From the NCBI GenBank assembly GCA_003450125.1, contig DMFR01000035.1, positions 1,660 to 8,258 of the forward strand: a stretch of DNA of 6,599 nucleotides, in the 5' to 3' direction. This document shows, in pieces, positions 5,263 through 6,599 of the stretch. Both the position numbers and the translations under genes were made by a program. Within the stretch, counting starts at the first letter, position 1. Each line of letters opens with the position of its first letter. The DNA is from Prolixibacteraceae bacterium (GTDB lineage: Bacteria > Bacteroidota > Bacteroidia > Bacteroidales > Prolixibacteraceae). Under the pieces are notes generated by a model that was not told where the DNA came from, searched no databases, and saw only the letters and a list, made by a program, of their open reading frames with translations.

Positions 5263-6510
5263 GTGGATATTTTTGAAAAACTAAGAACCAACTTGGGAGA
5301 CCTGGGAAAGTACATGAAACAGGCCCATGGTTATTTTGCCTTTCCAAAACTGGAAGGCGAAATTGGTACCAGAATGAAATTTAGAGGGAAAGAAGTATTG
5401 GTTTGGAGCCTGAATAATTATATCGGACTTGCCAATCATCCTGAAGTAAGAAAAGCAGATGCCCAGGCGGCTGCCGATTGGGGCATGGCCTATCCAATGG
5501 GCGCTCGGATGATGTCGGGACAGACCAGCAAACATGAGGAATTGGAGCGTAACCTGGCCGAGTTTGTTGGAAAGCAAGATGCCTTCCTGCTCAATTTTGG
5601 CTATCAGGGTATGGTTTCGATCATTGATGCCGTTTGTGGCCGCAATGATGTGATCGTTTATGACTCGGAAGCCCACGCCTGTATTCTTGACGGTGTCAGG
5701 CTGCACATGGGCAAACGTTTTGTTTATGCCCATAACAACATGGACAGCCTCAGAAACATGCTCACCAAAGCTACCCGTCTGGCTGAAAAGCAAGGCGGCG
5801 GTATCCTGGTCATTACTGAAGGGGTATTCGGAATGTCTGGCGATCTGGGCAAGCTGGATGAAATCGTCCAATTCAAGGATGAATTCAGTTTCCGACTTTT
5901 GGTTGACGATGCACATGGTTTTGGAACCATGGGTTCAACTGGTGCAGGGACTGCAGAACATTTCGGAGTATCTGACAAGATCGATCTCCTGTTTGGAACC
6001 TTTGCCAAATCTATGGCCGGAATCGGCGCTTTTGTTGCCGGTGACGAGGATATCTGCAACTTTTTGCGTTACAACATGCGTTCTCAGACATTCGCCAAAT
6101 CATTGCCTATGGTGATGGTGATAGGTGCCCTGAAGCGTCTTGAACTGCTTCGGACTCAACCTGAACTGCGCGAAAAACTATGGCACATTGTTGATGTCTT
6201 GCAGAGTGGATTGAAAGCTGAAGGATTCGACCTGGGAGCTACCAACTCATGCGTTACCCCGGTTTATTTCTCCGGTGGCGTGGGTGAAGCCACCAGTGCC
6301 GTGATGGATCTTCGTGAGAACTACAATATTTTTTGCTCTGTAGTCGGTTATCCTGTTATCCCCAAAGGACTGATCATGCTTCGCCTGATTCCGACAGCCA
6401 TGCATACCCTGGAGGATGTGGAATACACCATCAAGGCATTTTCTGAAATCAGGAAAAAACTGGAAGAAGGAAAATACAATGCCGCCCAGATCCCATCAAT
6501 TATTGAATAG
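5263..6510 (+). CDS. Alpha-oxoamine synthase family PLP enzyme (SPT / CFAT / KBL-like)
   Basis: This fold-type I pyridoxal-phosphate enzyme belongs to the alpha-oxoamine synthases, which condense an amino acid with an acyl thioester and release CO2. Counting from the GTG start (415 residues), it has the glycine-rich PMGARMMSG (78-86), the cofactor-stacking histidine H138 in DSEAHACILDG, D216 and H218 in DDAHGFG, the Schiff-base lysine K249 in TFAKS, and a C-terminal arginine R374 in LRLIP that should bind the substrate carboxylate. All catalytic residues are present. Possible activities are serine palmitoyltransferase (sphingolipids), cysteate fatty acyltransferase (capnine and sulfonolipids) and 2-amino-3-ketobutyrate CoA ligase. 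It differs clearly from the Bacteroides-type serine palmitoyltransferase as I remember it, for instance in the glycine-rich loop. An upstream TTG at 5239 would add eight residues but coincides with the promoter. The gene is a single unit, divergent from bamD and closed by its own terminator. Confidence 0.9.
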   Translation: MDIFEKLRTNLGDLGKYMKQAHGYFAFPKLEGEIGTRMKFRGKEVLVWSLNNYIGLANHPEVRKADAQAAADWGMAYPMGARMMSGQTSKHEELERNLAEFVGKQDAFLLNFGYQGMVSIIDAVCGRNDVIVYDSEAHACILDGVRLHMGKRFVYAHNNMDSLRNMLTKATRLAEKQGGGILVITEGVFGMSGDLGKLDEIVQFKDEFSFRLLVDDAHGFGTMGSTGAGTAEHFGVSDKIDLLFGTFAKSMAGIGAFVAGDEDICNFLRYNMRSQTFAKSLPMVMVIGALKRLELLRTQPELREKLWHIVDVLQSGLKAEGFDLGATNSCVTPVYFSGGVGEATSAVMDLRENYNIFCSVVGYPVIPKGLIMLRLIPTAMHTLEDVEYTIKAFSEIRKKLEEGKYNAAQIPSIIE

Positions 6511-6526
6511 TTCATTAAAATTATAG

Positions 6527-6556
6527 AAACCATCCCTTCGGGGATGGTTTTTCTTT
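6527..6556 (+). terminator. Intrinsic terminator after the alpha-oxoamine synthase gene
   Basis: The arms AAACCATCCC (6527-6536) and GGGATGGTTT (6541-6550) form a perfect 10-bp stem closed by a TTCG loop. The C(UUCG)G context is an unusually stable tetraloop. A T-rich tail (TTCTTTT) follows. The hairpin begins 16 bases after the stop codon. Confidence 0.93.
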
Positions 6557-6564
6557 TATCTTTG
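6557..6564 (+). promoter_or_regulatory. -7 promoter element for the tRNA gene
   Basis: TATCTTTG is an exact match to TAnnTTTG and ends 14 bases before the first tRNA base, which would give a 5' leader of several bases for RNase P to remove. No TTTG lies at the -33 position; that position falls inside the preceding terminator hairpin. Confidence 0.6.
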
Positions 6565-6578
6565 ATCTCGCAATTCAG

Positions 6579-6599
6579 GCCTCTTTAGCTCAGTTGGTA
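6579..6599 (+). tRNA. tRNA gene, 5' part only, isotype unknown
   Basis: GCCTCTT (6579-6585) fits the 7-base 5' acceptor strand. It is followed by T8-A9, the D-stem strand GCTC (6588-6591) and the D-loop AGTTGGTA with its invariant GG. The window ends in the D-loop, so the anticodon is not visible and the amino acid cannot be named. The full gene should end with a strand complementary to GCCTCTT. Confidence 0.88.

Noticed and set aside
5281..5916. A 211-codon open frame on the minus strand opposite the PLP enzyme gene.
   Set aside because: The plus-strand frame has all family motifs. The opposite frame resembles no protein family I know and is a shadow of codon use.
1..6599. Search for a mobile element, CRISPR array, phage gene or defence system.
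   Set aside because: All coding space is taken by housekeeping or envelope genes with uniform composition. No transposase, integrase, regularly spaced repeats or nuclease genes are seen. The tRNA at the right edge could be an integration site, but nothing in the window supports that.

Overview
The window looks like ordinary chromosomal DNA from a member of the Bacteroidota. The evidence is the gene set (a DUF4835 protein, a Bacteroidota-type RNA polymerase omega subunit and a BamD-like lipoprotein in one cluster), three upstream matches to the Bacteroidota sigma -7 element TAnnTTTG, and the lack of clear Shine-Dalgarno sequences before the genes. I cannot assign a genus; the proteins read like those of a Bacteroidales-type organism.

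Layout. Five genes on the minus strand run head to tail from right to left: bamD (4296 to about 5114), rpoZ (3952-4290), coaBC (2717-3940), a DUF4835 exported protein (1778-2692) and recN (49-1701). The gaps are 5, 11, 24 and 76 bases, so the first four are very probably one operon and recN is probably its last member. Divergent from bamD, after a promoter region of about 150 bases, lies a pyridoxal-phosphate enzyme of the alpha-oxoamine synthase family (5263-6510, plus strand). It ends at a strong intrinsic terminator (6527-6556). A tRNA gene begins at about 6579, with its own -7 element, and is cut by the window end. The first 48 bases lie downstream of recN and may hold the edge of a short interspersed repeat.

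How the genes fit together. The operon mixes envelope biogenesis (BamD inserts outer-membrane proteins; the DUF4835 protein is exported), core transcription (omega), coenzyme A synthesis (CoaBC) and recombinational repair (RecN). The divergent enzyme condenses an amino acid with an acyl thioester. It probably makes the backbone of an envelope sphingolipid or sulfonolipid, but its substrate cannot be read from the sequence.

There is no sign of a mobile element, CRISPR array, phage or novel defence system. The most interesting details are small: an 11-A homopolymer exactly at the CoaC/CoaB domain junction, with stop codons just downstream in both other frames; substitutions at two CoaC active-site positions; a leader motif shared by three genes; and promoter positions that change the likely start codons of two genes.
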